Shown: positions 18,852 through 26,909 of the stretch, piece by piece
Position numbering within the stretch: the first letter of the stretch is position 1
Layout: every line of letters begins with the position of its first letter
Origin: Bacteroidota bacterium
GTDB lineage: Bacteria; Bacteroidota; Bacteroidia; Chitinophagales; Chitinophagaceae
Length of the DNA stretch: 64,000 nt
Direction: 5' to 3'
Assembly (NCBI GenBank): GCA_025363385.1
Contig: JANYEA010000117.1
Span: 50,067-114,066, forward strand
Program-made: the position numbers and the translations under genes
The notes under the pieces: model-generated
What the model saw: the letters and a program-made list of their open reading frames with translations, nothing else
Databases searched by the model: none
What the model was told of the DNA's origin: nothing

Positions 18852-20552
18852 ATGCCTAACGATTCTGCCTATTTAAATACCCAATCAAAATCTAAAAATA
18901 GTTATGATGCTATCATTGTAGGATCTGGTATTACCGGAGGTTGGGCAGCCAAAGAATTATGCGAAAAAGGTTTAAAAGTATTGCTTTTAGAAAGAGGGGG
19001 ACAACTTGAACATCCAAATTACCCCACAGCAAATAAAGATCCCTGGGAGTTTCCATACAGACATCATTTAAATAAATCTGATAAGGAAATTCATTATGTT
19101 CAAAGCAGGCACTATTCCTTTAGAGAAGAGACCAAACATTATTTCATCAACGATCAGGAGAACACATACGAAGAAATAAAAAGATTCGATTGGATCCGTG
19201 CCAATATCATGGGTGGCCGTTCTTTACTTTGGGCTCGGGCATGTTATAGGTGGACCGATACCGATTTTGAAGCGAATGCAAAAGATGGACATGGTATTGA
19301 TTGGCCCATTCGTTATAAAGATCTTGCACCCTGGTACGATTATGTAGAATCTTATATTGGGGTAAGTGGAAATCAGGATAAACTAGGATACTTACACGAC
19401 GGAATTTTTCAACCAGCTTTTGAAATGAATATAGTGGAGAAAGATTTTCGCGATCAGGTTGCTAAAAAATATACAGACCGTCATGTGATTGTTGGCCGCT
19501 CTGCAAATCTTACCCAGTCTATCAATGGAAGATCCAAATGCCAGTCGCGCGATCTCTGTTATAGAGGTTGCCCATGGGGTGCTTATTTTAGTTCAAATTC
19601 TTGCACCATTCCCGCTGCACTTAAAACGGGTAACCTTACAATCCGACCCTACTCTTTAGTAAATCGGGTTTTGTATGATGAGCAACAACAAAGAGCCACA
19701 GGTGTAGAAATAATAGATGCACAAACAAAACAAGTGGAAGAATTTTATGCCCGCATTTTATTTATCAATGCCGCTACTGTTGCTACCACATTCATTTTAT
19801 TGAATTCAACCTCCAGCCGTTTTCCAAATGGCATTGGCAATGATAGCGATCAGGTAGGCCGTAATATAATGGACCACCACAAAGGCATTTCCATATCTGC
19901 AGATGTGAATGGTTTTGAAGACAGTTATTATTATGGTCGACGCCCTACTAATATTTATATACCGAGATTTAAAAATATACATACCCCAGAAAAGGAATTT
20001 ATCCGAGGTTTTCATTTAGCAGGAACAGCTTACAGAAACAGAGGAGTGGGTGATGCTACAATTGGATCGGAGCTTAAAGAATCACTCACAGAAGCAGGTA
20101 GCTGGCGTATGGGACTCTGGGCATTTGGCGAATGCCTTCCTTATGCAGATAACCGAATCACAATCAATCACCAAAAGACTGATGCATATGGCAGACCACA
20201 ATTAAGCATGGATTGTTCTTTCCGTGAAAACGAAAATAAAATGCATGCCGATATGATAGAAACTGCCAAAGAAATGTTGGAAAGTGCAGGCTATCAAAAC
20301 ATAAGCGACGGTTCTAAAATGTCTTTCCCCGGAAACGCAAATCATGAAATGGGAACGGCCCGTATGGGTAAAGATCCTAAGACATCTGTGTTAAACGGAT
20401 TTAATCAAATGCATTCAGTAAAAAACATATTCATCACAGACGGATCCTGCATGGCTTCCAGCTCATGTGTAAATCCGAGTTTAACCTATATGGCATTAAC
20501 CGCACGTGCTTGCGACTTTGCAGTAAAAGGGTTAAAGAAAAATGATTTGTAA
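18852..20552 (+). CDS. GMC family FAD-dependent oxidoreductase
   Basis: Predicted flavin enzyme oxidising an alcohol or sugar. The 566-aa product has the Rossmann FAD motif GSGITGG (24-30) near the N-terminus. The C-terminal catalytic signature is NHEMGTARMG, with His498 as catalytic base and Asn541 as its usual partner. No signal peptide or Tat motif is visible, so the protein looks cytoplasmic unless a partner exports it. No gluconate-dehydrogenase subunit 3 or cytochrome c gene lies beside it. The substrate cannot be named. Confidence 0.88.
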   Translation: MPNDSAYLNTQSKSKNSYDAIIVGSGITGGWAAKELCEKGLKVLLLERGGQLEHPNYPTANKDPWEFPYRHHLNKSDKEIHYVQSRHYSFREETKHYFINDQENTYEEIKRFDWIRANIMGGRSLLWARACYRWTDTDFEANAKDGHGIDWPIRYKDLAPWYDYVESYIGVSGNQDKLGYLHDGIFQPAFEMNIVEKDFRDQVAKKYTDRHVIVGRSANLTQSINGRSKCQSRDLCYRGCPWGAYFSSNSCTIPAALKTGNLTIRPYSLVNRVLYDEQQQRATGVEIIDAQTKQVEEFYARILFINAATVATTFILLNSTSSRFPNGIGNDSDQVGRNIMDHHKGISISADVNGFEDSYYYGRRPTNIYIPRFKNIHTPEKEFIRGFHLAGTAYRNRGVGDATIGSELKESLTEAGSWRMGLWAFGECLPYADNRITINHQKTDAYGRPQLSMDCSFRENENKMHADMIETAKEMLESAGYQNISDGSKMSFPGNANHEMGTARMGKDPKTSVLNGFNQMHSVKNIFITDGSCMASSSCVNPSLTYMALTARACDFAVKGLKKNDL

Positions 20553-20561
20553 ATACATTGA

Positions 20562-22646
20562 TTACTTCATCTTTCTTTCAAAAAAGTCTGCAGCAGAACG
20601 ATAACCCTTTAACCAGTTTTTGTGTAATAGAAAGTCATGGATATCATCTGGAAATACCATTTCCTCGAAATATACTTTTCGTTCTCTTAATTTTTCTGCT
20701 ATCATTTCTGTTTGCTCAAAGGGAACATTCCGATCATCATCACCATGAATAAATAACACAGGCGATTTCCAGCCATCCACACTTGAAATAGGAGAAGCAG
20801 CTAAAGCAATTTTTGCAAATGCGGCTCTGGTAGAAGGATCGTAATTAGCTACCCAAGTTTTCATTTCCTGATTCCAGTCGTGCACACCATGTATGTCAAC
20901 CCCGCAAGCAAAAATATCTGAGTTTCTACTTAAACCCATGGCAGTTAAATAACCACCATAAGATCCACCCCAAAGTCCGATCCGTTTATTATTTATATCT
21001 CCTCTTTTTTGTAACCACTGCCCTGCTGCTACCACATCATTATATTCACTGCCACCATTGGCTCCATAATTCAATGCTTCTCTAAATTCCATACCATATC
21101 CAATTCCACTACGATAATTCACCGCTAATACAATATAACCTTTAGAAGCATAATATTGATTCATGCCATAGTCTTTCGAATAATATCCCATATAGTGAAA
21201 CCCTTGCAGCATCTGTCTTCTAGAGCCCCCATGAAAAAATAAAAGGGCCGGATATTTCTTGTCTTTCTGATATCCCGGAGGTAAAAATAGTTGCCCATGT
21301 ATCGTAAGATTGTCTTTGCTCTGAAACTGAACAATAGAAGGAGTAACTAATAATTGATCAGGAAAAGATACAGGAAGTAAAGTAGTTCCTATTTTTTCAA
21401 AACCTGCATCTGGTTTCAAAAGGGTAGGCCAACCCGGACTTGTTGCTGTAGATCGTAATAATGCAATTTGCGAACCTAGATTCACAGGCGACCACTCAAT
21501 GCCTTCCCCTTTTGTTAATTGTGTAGCTAGACCTTCTTTTACTGCTACTTTCCAAATATGTCTTCGATGACTATCCCCTATATTACTATTATAGATCACC
21601 GATTTCTGATCGGTAGATAATTGCATATACTCTACCTCACCATCTCCTGGAGTTAATAGTTTGGCTTTGCTTTTTTTTGATTCAGAAAAAGCAGGAATTG
21701 AATATAGATGTTGCCAGCCATCTTTTTCCCATGGAAATACCAATTGATTTTCAGCTGTCCATAACAATAAATTATCGGACACCGGGAAATCTGTATACAA
21801 AACACTTCCACGACCTACATCGGCTTTCCAGATTTCTTTCGCTTCGTTATTTGTTAGATCAAATAATCTAATGCTCCAGGGAAATCCCTTTCTCAATTCT
21901 GTAAAGGGAAGCAATCCTCTTCTTGAAGGGATGCGGATATACGCAATGTATTTTCCATCGGGCGACCATACAGGTTGCACATCATTGTCGATAGAAGGAT
22001 CCAGATATTCTAATGATTTTAAAGTAAAATCATAAACACCTAAAAATGCATGATCTGAGCGGTGACTGATGAATGCCAATTTTTTCCCATCGGGAGAAAA
22101 TCGCAGTTCGGCAATCGCACCCCTTGCTTCAAATAATTGCGCCGCCGATTTTGAAGTATCCGCAACGGAAGCCTGCCAGGCTTTCCCTTTAAAACTAAAC
22201 AAAACAGTTTTCCCGTCAGGAGAAGCAATAGCATTATTGCCCGTTCCTAATTTTCTTAATCCAGGCCCATCTGTATTCGCAACCCAAATTATTTCACCCG
22301 TCTTCTCTTGTAAATAGGCAGGGTTAGCTGCTTCTCCGGCACCATTTGAATTATTCCCTTCATGATAAAACAGATGAGATCCGTCAATCGAAAATTGTAA
22401 CCCACTTATTTCAATGCCATCATCCGTACTATGCTTCGTAATTTTTCTGGGCGCAAATTCAGGTGCGTCTGCAATAAATATATTTCGTACACCTTTGTCG
22501 TTAAACACCCATGCTATATGCTTTCCATCCACAGAACTTTGTAATTCTGTAGGAAAAGGAGCAGACATCAGGTTTTCAATTGTAACCTGAGCTTGCACGC
22601 AAGTAAACAAGAAATAAACCACTGTTGTAATGATGAGTTTTTTCAT
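20562..22646 (-). CDS. Exported S9 family prolyl oligopeptidase-like peptidase
   Basis: Secreted serine peptidase with a signal peptide (about 1-20, ending VQAQ). A beta-propeller region follows (about 30-400) with repeated SPDGK blades, and then an alpha/beta hydrolase catalytic domain (about 430-690). The triad is visible as Ser562 in GGSYGGY, Asp638 in HGDDDRNVP and His670 in PDDIHDF. Length (694 aa) fits dipeptidyl-peptidase/acylaminoacyl-peptidase members. It is convergent with the GMC gene, 9 bp apart, and is probably monocistronic. Role: peptide breakdown in the periplasm. Confidence 0.9.
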   Translation of the reverse strand: MKKLIITTVVYFLFTCVQAQVTIENLMSAPFPTELQSSVDGKHIAWVFNDKGVRNIFIADAPEFAPRKITKHSTDDGIEISGLQFSIDGSHLFYHEGNNSNGAGEAANPAYLQEKTGEIIWVANTDGPGLRKLGTGNNAIASPDGKTVLFSFKGKAWQASVADTSKSAAQLFEARGAIAELRFSPDGKKLAFISHRSDHAFLGVYDFTLKSLEYLDPSIDNDVQPVWSPDGKYIAYIRIPSRRGLLPFTELRKGFPWSIRLFDLTNNEAKEIWKADVGRGSVLYTDFPVSDNLLLWTAENQLVFPWEKDGWQHLYSIPAFSESKKSKAKLLTPGDGEVEYMQLSTDQKSVIYNSNIGDSHRRHIWKVAVKEGLATQLTKGEGIEWSPVNLGSQIALLRSTATSPGWPTLLKPDAGFEKIGTTLLPVSFPDQLLVTPSIVQFQSKDNLTIHGQLFLPPGYQKDKKYPALLFFHGGSRRQMLQGFHYMGYYSKDYGMNQYYASKGYIVLAVNYRSGIGYGMEFREALNYGANGGSEYNDVVAAGQWLQKRGDINNKRIGLWGGSYGGYLTAMGLSRNSDIFACGVDIHGVHDWNQEMKTWVANYDPSTRAAFAKIALAASPISSVDGWKSPVLFIHGDDDRNVPFEQTEMIAEKLRERKVYFEEMVFPDDIHDFLLHKNWLKGYRSAADFFERKMK

Positions 22647-22810
22647 AATAGTAAGTTAAGAAATTACATCAAACCAGTATTAAGTTTTTGTTGACCGATT
22701 TTAAGAAAATTTTTATGCCTCAAAAAACTAGACTTGCACTATCATTAAATGGTGTTGTATTTAACAACTCTATAATAAACAACTTGCACTAAGAGTAGTC
22801 GAATTAAAAA

Positions 22811-23524
22811 ATGGTGAAAATGAAGAAATTTATATCGAGCAGCTTGATACTTTTTGTTTTGGGTATCCAATTTTCCTTTGCGCAGGTAAGTATTGGCGTG
22901 GGTGTAGGAAGAGGTTATGGTTTCGGTAGATATGGTGGTGGATATTATGGCAACCCTAGGTATCAATACAACAGATATCCTCAAAGAGCCAGAAGAAATT
23001 CTATGATGCCAAAATTTGATCCAAAAATTAGTTTCTCTATTGGTGCCGGATTTCCCAATTTAGATGCCAATCAATTGGCTGGGTTTTTTAATTATTATAA
23101 AGGAACAGTTGCCCAATCTTTACCAATCATTGGATCTATAGATTACCAATACAGCAGAACTTCCAGCATTGGATTAATGGTAACGCATGGTCAGGTAAAT
23201 GCACCCTATTTTGATTACTCAGGCAACCAAGTCTTTACAGGGTCTCTTGATAATTGGAGTGTGATGGTGAATTTGATGAATTATATAACCACTCATAGTA
23301 TTGTGGAACCCTATATCAGAACGGCGGTTGGTATCAATATCTGGAATCAAAATTATATTGACCTAACAGGTAATAAAATGGGATATGTTAGCGAACCAAG
23401 TATGTTAGCTTACCAGATTTCATTAGGTGCTAATATTAGCTTTTCAAAAAACCTTAAGCTCTATTCGGAAGTGGGATATGGAAAATACATTTTGCAAGCG
23501 GGACTGAAGTTTCAAATACAGTAA
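22811..23524 (+). CDS. Secreted beta-barrel-like protein of unknown function
   Basis: The 237-aa product has a signal peptide (about 4-27, ending SFAQ) and then a Gly/Tyr/Arg-rich low-complexity segment (about 30-62). The rest is built of alternating strands ending in an aromatic/hydrophobic strand and terminal Gln, typical of small outer-membrane barrels of Bacteroidota. No named family was recognised. An internal ATG at 22820 is an equally good start. It stands alone between an S9 peptidase and a tricorn-like peptidase. Confidence 0.6.
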   Translation: MVKMKKFISSSLILFVLGIQFSFAQVSIGVGVGRGYGFGRYGGGYYGNPRYQYNRYPQRARRNSMMPKFDPKISFSIGAGFPNLDANQLAGFFNYYKGTVAQSLPIIGSIDYQYSRTSSIGLMVTHGQVNAPYFDYSGNQVFTGSLDNWSVMVNLMNYITTHSIVEPYIRTAVGINIWNQNYIDLTGNKMGYVSEPSMLAYQISLGANISFSKNLKLYSEVGYGKYILQAGLKFQIQ

Positions 23525-23532
23525 TGGTTGAG

Positions 23533-23576
23533 TGGTTGAAATAGTATATTAAATATTTGTATATTCATTTCAACCA
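23533..23576. repeat. Inverted repeat between the barrel-like gene and the tricorn-like gene
   Basis: TGGTTGAAAT (23533-23542) is the exact reverse complement of ATTTCAACCA (23567-23576), with a 24-nt AT-rich loop. It lies just after one stop and 23 bp before the next start. It could be a terminator without a T-run or an operator for the downstream gene. Confidence 0.4.
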
Positions 23577-23599
23577 TTTAAAAACACCAAAACTTATTT

Positions 23600-26500
23600 A
23601 TGCGAAACAAATCCCTTTGCAAAAGTTTATTGCTTTTGTTTGTACTAGCATTTACTACACAATCTAAATCTCAAGGAACAAGATTATTAAGAGAACCAAC
23701 CATTAGTAATTATGCTATTGCCTTTGTGTATGGGGGTGATCTTTGGATCGTTAATAAAAACGGTGGCGATGCCAAACGCATCACAAGTACCGCAGCTGTT
23801 GAAGAAGATCCCCATTTTTCTCCCGATGGTAAAACCATTGCATTTACATCCAACCGATCTGGTATTGAAGCTGTATATATTGTATCTGCAGAAGGTGGCA
23901 TACCCACAAGGTTAACCTGGTTTCCTTCTGCATCTTTTGCCAGGGGCTGGAGCCCGGATGGCAAAAAAGTATTGTATGCATCTTATCGCGAAACAGCCCC
24001 TTCGGGCTTTTGCCGACTTTGGACGGTAGCTGCTTCGGGCGGACCATCAACCATATTACCCGCACCTTTTGCTTATGATGGAGCCTATTCAAGTGATGCA
24101 AAAAAATTAGTAATCGATCGTGTTACACGTTGGGATGTGGAGTGGCGTCATTATCGCGGCGGACAAAATACACCCATCCGCATCATGGATCTGAATACAT
24201 TATCAGAAAAAGAAATTCCTAGTAATAGCTCAACAGATCAGTATCCAAACTGGTTGGGTGATGATGTCTATTTTTTATCGGATCGCAATTTTATCATGAA
24301 TGTTTTTGCGTATCAATCTGCCACAGGAACTGTTAAGCAAATTACTGACTTACCAAAAGGCGATATCAAATGGCTTGCCGGAAATGGAAAAGAAATGGTG
24401 TACGAACACAATGGCTTTTTGCATTTACTGGATCCATTGACCGGTAAGACAAAACAATTGGAAATTAATGTAGTAGGTGATTTTCCATGGTCGGAATCGA
24501 AATGGGAAAATGTAACTTCTCGTGCAGATAACGCTTCTTTATCTCCGAGTGGCAAACGAATTATTTTGGAAGCAAGGGGTGAAATTTTTACCGTACCCGT
24601 TGAAAATGGGGATACCCGAAATATCACACAAAGCTCTGATGCTGCCGATCGCAGGCCCATCTGGAGCCCAGATGGAAAACAAATTGCCTGGTTCTCTGAT
24701 AAAGGTGGCGAATCTTATGCCTTATATGTAACCGATCAGGAAGGAAAATCAACCCCGAGAAAAATATCCATTGGTGAATCAAAATTGGCATGGAACCCGG
24801 TATGGTCGCCCGACAATAAATGGATCGCATTTGTAGATAATGCGGTGCGTATCAAAGTAATTGAACTCGCTACCGGAAAAATTACACTTGCAGATATTGG
24901 AGGTTCTAATATTGAAAGAGACAATATGTTTTTGAGCTGGTCGCCCGATTCTAAATGGTTGGCTTATAACAAAACGGCTTCTAATAATTTTAGAAGAATC
25001 ACAGTCTGGTCTTTAGAAACCGGAAAGGCTACAGCCATCACTGATCCAATGGGCGATGCCATTTCTCCTGCCTGGGATATGGGTGGAAGATATTTATATT
25101 TCTTAGCGAGTACCAATAAAGCATTGGGATCGGGCTGGGCAAATACCAGCAGCATGAATGCCAAACCAAGTTTTGCAGCATACCTCGTTGTTTTACGCAA
25201 ATCAGACCCCACTCCATTTCCACTAAAGAGCGATGAAGAACCAGATAGTACCAAGGAAGTAAAAAAACCAAAAGATACCAGCAATGCGAAAGCAGTAAAA
25301 ATTGATTTTGATAATATTGATCGCAGAACTTTAGCTCTTTCTGGAGTACCTGAAGCAGAGTACGATCAGATGATCAGCGGACCCAAAGGTTCTGTATTTA
25401 TTGTAGCCGGACCCGCCATTAGTAAATTTCTCATCGAGGGTAAAAAGTTCGATGATTTTGCAAAGGGTTCTGATGTAAATGTGTCTGCAAATGGAGAGAA
25501 GATCCTATTTAAATCTTCCGGCAACTGGCGAGTAGTATCTACAGGCAATCCGCCAACACCTGCCCAAGGAAATGTAACTGTGAATTTGCAAATGCAACTC
25601 AATCGCTTAGACGAATTCAAACAAATTCTTACAGAAGCATGGCGATATGAACGTGATTATTTTTATGATAAAAATTTACACGGAAGAGATTGGCAGGAAG
25701 TGTATGACTATTATATTCCACTCGCACCTTATATCAAACACCGAACAGATCTTACTTATCTGCTCGACCAGATTGGGGGTGAATTATCTGTGGGCCACAG
25801 TTTTGTAGGCGGCGGCGATTTTCCAGCCAACGAAAAAAATGCAGCAAGTGCATTAGGAGCCGACCTGATTCAAAATAATGGACGCTGGCAAGTAAAGCGC
25901 ATCTTTAATACAGAGAGCTGGAACCCAGGCCTGTCGGCACCTTTGGCACAACCCGATTTAAAAATAGAAGAAGGAAATTATATCATTGCCATCGATGAAA
26001 AATCGCTTACTGCCGATATGGATCCTTATGCTCTATTAAATGGTAAAGCAAAAAAACAAACTACATTATTGGTTAATACAAAAGCAAGTGAAGAAGGTGC
26101 GTGGACGATTAAAGTAGAACCCATTGAATCGGAATCTGCTTTGCGTCAGCGCGCCTGGGTAGAAGATAATCGTAGAAAAGTATCTGAACTTTCGAACGGA
26201 AAATTAGGATATGTATGGGTACCCAATACAGGTGGCCCTGGTTTCGTTTCTTTTAACCGTTACTATTTTGCGCAACAAGATAAAATGGGTGCCGTTATCG
26301 ACGAACGTTTTAATGGTGGGGGTTTACTAGACGATTATATGGTGGATTTGATGGTTCGTCGCTTACGCGCTGCAGCCACCAATGAAGTGCCTGGAGGTAC
26401 CCCATTTAATTTACCTTCTGGTATACTCGGACCAAAAGCTTTATTGATTAATGAGCTTTCGGGTTCCGGGGGCGACTTCTTTCCATGGGCTTTCCGTCAT

Positions 26501-26821
26501 CAAAAAGTTGGTCCCTTAATAGGTACCAGAACCTGGGGTGGTTTGGTAAAATCTTCCGTACACTATTCCTTATTGGATGGTGGTTATATCACTGCACCAG
26601 ATAATGCCATCTTCGATCCTGCAGCCAATAAATGGATCGCAGAGAATGAAGGTGTGGCACCAGATATTGAAGAAAAAATTGATGCAGCATCTGCAGCAAA
26701 AGGGCAGGATCCACAATTAGAGCGCGCAGTAAAAGAAGTGTTGTTGCTATTGGAAAAAGATGCTAAACCAATAGTTACACATCCTCCTTATTCAACCCCT
26801 GCAAAGAAAAGTCAAAAGTAA
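23600..26821 (+). CDS. Exported tricorn-like S41 peptidase
   Basis: Large secreted peptidase of 1073 aa. Signal peptide about 1-24. The N-terminal half has two WD40/PD40-type propeller regions with repeated SPDGK motifs (about 40-530). An alpha-helical linker, a PDZ-like domain (about 750-830) and the S41 catalytic core (about 850-1040) follow. The nucleophile region reads LSGSGGDFF, with Ser956 the best candidate nucleophile. Tricorn homologues degrade short peptides made by other proteases, which fits the S9, M1 and M28 peptidases also in this window. The gene is monocistronic, with an intrinsic terminator after it. Confidence 0.87.
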   Translation: MRNKSLCKSLLLLFVLAFTTQSKSQGTRLLREPTISNYAIAFVYGGDLWIVNKNGGDAKRITSTAAVEEDPHFSPDGKTIAFTSNRSGIEAVYIVSAEGGIPTRLTWFPSASFARGWSPDGKKVLYASYRETAPSGFCRLWTVAASGGPSTILPAPFAYDGAYSSDAKKLVIDRVTRWDVEWRHYRGGQNTPIRIMDLNTLSEKEIPSNSSTDQYPNWLGDDVYFLSDRNFIMNVFAYQSATGTVKQITDLPKGDIKWLAGNGKEMVYEHNGFLHLLDPLTGKTKQLEINVVGDFPWSESKWENVTSRADNASLSPSGKRIILEARGEIFTVPVENGDTRNITQSSDAADRRPIWSPDGKQIAWFSDKGGESYALYVTDQEGKSTPRKISIGESKLAWNPVWSPDNKWIAFVDNAVRIKVIELATGKITLADIGGSNIERDNMFLSWSPDSKWLAYNKTASNNFRRITVWSLETGKATAITDPMGDAISPAWDMGGRYLYFLASTNKALGSGWANTSSMNAKPSFAAYLVVLRKSDPTPFPLKSDEEPDSTKEVKKPKDTSNAKAVKIDFDNIDRRTLALSGVPEAEYDQMISGPKGSVFIVAGPAISKFLIEGKKFDDFAKGSDVNVSANGEKILFKSSGNWRVVSTGNPPTPAQGNVTVNLQMQLNRLDEFKQILTEAWRYERDYFYDKNLHGRDWQEVYDYYIPLAPYIKHRTDLTYLLDQIGGELSVGHSFVGGGDFPANEKNAASALGADLIQNNGRWQVKRIFNTESWNPGLSAPLAQPDLKIEEGNYIIAIDEKSLTADMDPYALLNGKAKKQTTLLVNTKASEEGAWTIKVEPIESESALRQRAWVEDNRRKVSELSNGKLGYVWVPNTGGPGFVSFNRYYFAQQDKMGAVIDERFNGGGLLDDYMVDLMVRRLRAAATNEVPGGTPFNLPSGILGPKALLINELSGSGGDFFPWAFRHQKVGPLIGTRTWGGLVKSSVHYSLLDGGYITAPDNAIFDPAANKWIAENEGVAPDIEEKIDAASAAKGQDPQLERAVKEVLLLLEKDAKPIVTHPPYSTPAKKSQK

Positions 26822-26841
26822 AAATTCAAATATCAAAAATT

Positions 26842-26874
26842 AGCTTCGGTGATTCAGTTCATCGAGGCTTTTTT
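26842..26874 (+). terminator. Intrinsic terminator after the tricorn-like gene
   Basis: An 11-bp stem (26842-26852 with 26859-26869, two G-U pairs) closes a 6-nt loop and runs into a T6 tract. It lies 21 bp past the stop codon, the normal geometry of a Rho-independent terminator. Confidence 0.75.
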
Positions 26875-26909
26875 ATTGTATAGATACTGCGCATTCACTA
26901 AATTTATAA

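Noticed and set aside
24313..24660. 115-codon frame opposite the tricorn-like gene
   Set aside because: It follows the codon bias of the sense strand and has no family features; the sense protein is unambiguous.
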